Assembly: GCA_004335635.1 (NCBI GenBank)
Contig: QAXH01006281.1
Coordinates: forward strand, 1 to 64,000
Direction: 5' to 3'
DNA: 64,000 bases
Source of the DNA: Chloromonas sp. AAM2
Taxonomy: Eukaryota; Chlorophyta; Chlorophyceae; Chlamydomonadales; Chlamydomonadaceae
Shown here: piece after piece, positions 63,101-64,000 of the stretch
How positions within the stretch are numbered: position 1 is the first letter of the stretch
How the letters are laid out: each line of letters begins with the position of its first letter
Notes under the pieces: generated by a model
Databases searched by the model: none
What the model was told of the DNA's origin: nothing
Seen by the model: only the letters and a program-made list of their open reading frames with translations
Made by a program: the position numbers and the translations under genes

Positions 63101-64000
63101 GCTGGTGGTTGCGACAAGCCCAGACGTGCGTGCAGCACTCAAGCTCGGGCGTTTATTGCGACTTAGGTAGGACCCTGATATGAAAGCCGCATGCTGCACG
63201 GGCCCTTGCCCTGGGGCCGGGCTGCTGCTGTTGTTGAGCTCATAGACTGCCTTGTCTGAGTTGCTGGCTGATTCATGGGCTTCTGCAAAGCGCAGTAGAG
63301 CTGCTCTCTCTGCTGGTCCAAGAACGTCAGTTGCTTCAAGCGCATCAGCTGGGTCAGCTTGGCTGTGCGTGCCTTGCTGCTCTGGCTGAGTCCGCTCATC
63401 AGCTAGCACCCCAGCACCCAGGGTTGATTCGTCCAAGGCGAGCTGAGCCACTTGCAGGATTGACGGCTTAAGGACGGAGGTAGGCTGCACGACTTCCCGC
63501 TTCTTAGCCTTGGCCCACAGGCGGGTGGATGGTACTACTGGTACTGTTGCTGGCTGAAGCGCTTGCGGCTGCGACCCAGTAGCTGCTTCTGCTGCTGGTG
63601 CATCACGCTTCTTTGCCTTACCCCAAAGACTGGTGCTTAACCCAGCTTTTGGCTGGGCAGTTGGCTGCAACACAGCGCCCTCGTCACCCTTCAGCAGATC
63701 ACGCTTCTTAAGCTTAGCCCAAATACCGCTGGGTTTACCTGCCCGAGGCAGTGCTTTGATTACTGGTGGTGCAGCATCAGAGGGAGCACTGTCAGGAAGC
63801 TGTGCTGATGGCTGGCCAGAAGATGACCGTGGCCTGCCTCCACCTGAGCTCGTCCGCCGGCCGGAGGCAGATGTGTTGAATCGCTTGAAACCCGCACCGA
63901 ACAATGCTGTGCTGGGCCCAATGCTTTTACGTAATACCACCACACCGTGCGGAGGTTGTGACAGCCGCCCCCTGGCATCAACAGCAGAACCGCTGACCCC
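54130..64000 (-). CDS. Very large protein of unknown function (5' end beyond window)
   Basis: Ten exons joined by good GT/AG sites with every phase closing: 61190->64000, 60829-60982, 58893-60509, 57693-58552, 57250-57418, 56483-56645, 55797-56083, 54846-55372, 54483-54572, 54130-54204; over 2,250 residues, stop TGA 54130-54132. The N-terminal 940 residues are Ser/Gly/Ala/Pro-rich and probably disordered, with three W-[AG]-K-x-K-K-R-[DE] repeats (GIWAKLKKRD, SLWGKAKKRD, RLWAKAKKRE) and HSW-x-AG repeats. From about residue 910 helical segments begin (LALMLQPAKDSLIHHAQHLL, VLRADLEHLEQLCNDVQSCL), followed by long predicted-helical regions separated by Gln/Ser-rich linkers. The end is VNQAYWEKRKTTGAY. 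The 58793-58889 frame past the exon 3 donor is open but stops, which supports the intron. I recognise no family; a cytoskeletal or scaffold role would be a guess. The frame is open to the window edge. Confidence 0.75.
54290..54470. other. GC-rich patch with runs of doubled bases in an intron
   Basis: Within the intron 54205-54482 the composition changes abruptly to short homopolymers (for example ggttttcccccgggccccgg), with repeated ggtaaac/ggtaact words. Nothing similar occurs elsewhere in the window except loosely at 53400-53475 (gccggtaaactgc, gccggtag). Confidence 0.5.

Overview
The window is nuclear DNA of a green alga (Chlorophyta). The evidence is a gene for the photosystem I subunit PsaO, plant/algal-type AP-4 mu and calcium-regulated mitochondrial carrier genes, very intron-dense genes with GT-AG introns and reading phases that close exactly across exons, intermediate GC, and many CA/GT microsatellites and minisatellites. 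A Chlamydomonadales-like alga is plausible, but the species cannot be fixed from the sequence. Three runs of N (19071-19105, 40071-40358, 53503-53873) are assembly gaps, each next to tandem repeats.

Layout. 1-349: last exon of an unidentified plus-strand gene. 2879-6696 (minus): COQ2, the 4-hydroxybenzoate polyprenyltransferase of ubiquinone synthesis, 8 exons. It diverges across 364 bp from a plus-strand PC-esterase (TBL/CAS1-like) gene, 7061-12384. 15536-about 20974 (minus): a DYRK-family protein kinase with complete NAPA and kinase domains. 20975-27764: gene-poor, repeat-rich DNA with a deleted hAT transposase relic at 22120-22412 and some unplaced open stretches. 27765-32935 (plus): AP-4 complex mu subunit, 10 exons. 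34189-35754 (minus): psaO, 4 exons, convergent with the AP-4 gene. 37720-46024 (plus): an EF-hand/mitochondrial carrier (SCaMC/APC class) of 20 exons with an unusual N-terminal extension of about 410 residues. 46025-49934: transposon-like relics. 49935-50972 (minus): an intronless TPR protein of kinesin-light-chain type. 54130 to beyond 64000 (minus): a 10-exon gene for a protein of more than about 2,250 residues that I do not recognise.

The genes are an ordinary eukaryotic mixture (mitochondrial metabolism, secretory sorting, photosynthesis, signalling) and do not form one pathway. COQ2 and the carrier are both mitochondrial inner-membrane proteins; PsaO is in the thylakoid.

The most unusual signal is in the carrier gene. 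The intron that splits the first EF-hand codon is largely a 31-bp minisatellite, and each unit copies the true 3' splice acceptor plus the first exon bases, giving a ladder of decoy acceptors. The donor side of the same exon is also duplicated (59 bp), a later exon of the gene has its donor duplicated (31 bp), and a DYRK exon has its donor end duplicated inside a GT microsatellite. Use of most of these sites would bring in an early stop or a frameshift. Other findings are the giant orphan protein, a dispersed short-repeat family with one inverted pair (MITE-like), and two further dispersed repeat families. Exon coordinates were derived by hand from splice consensus and phase; transcript data would be the decisive test.
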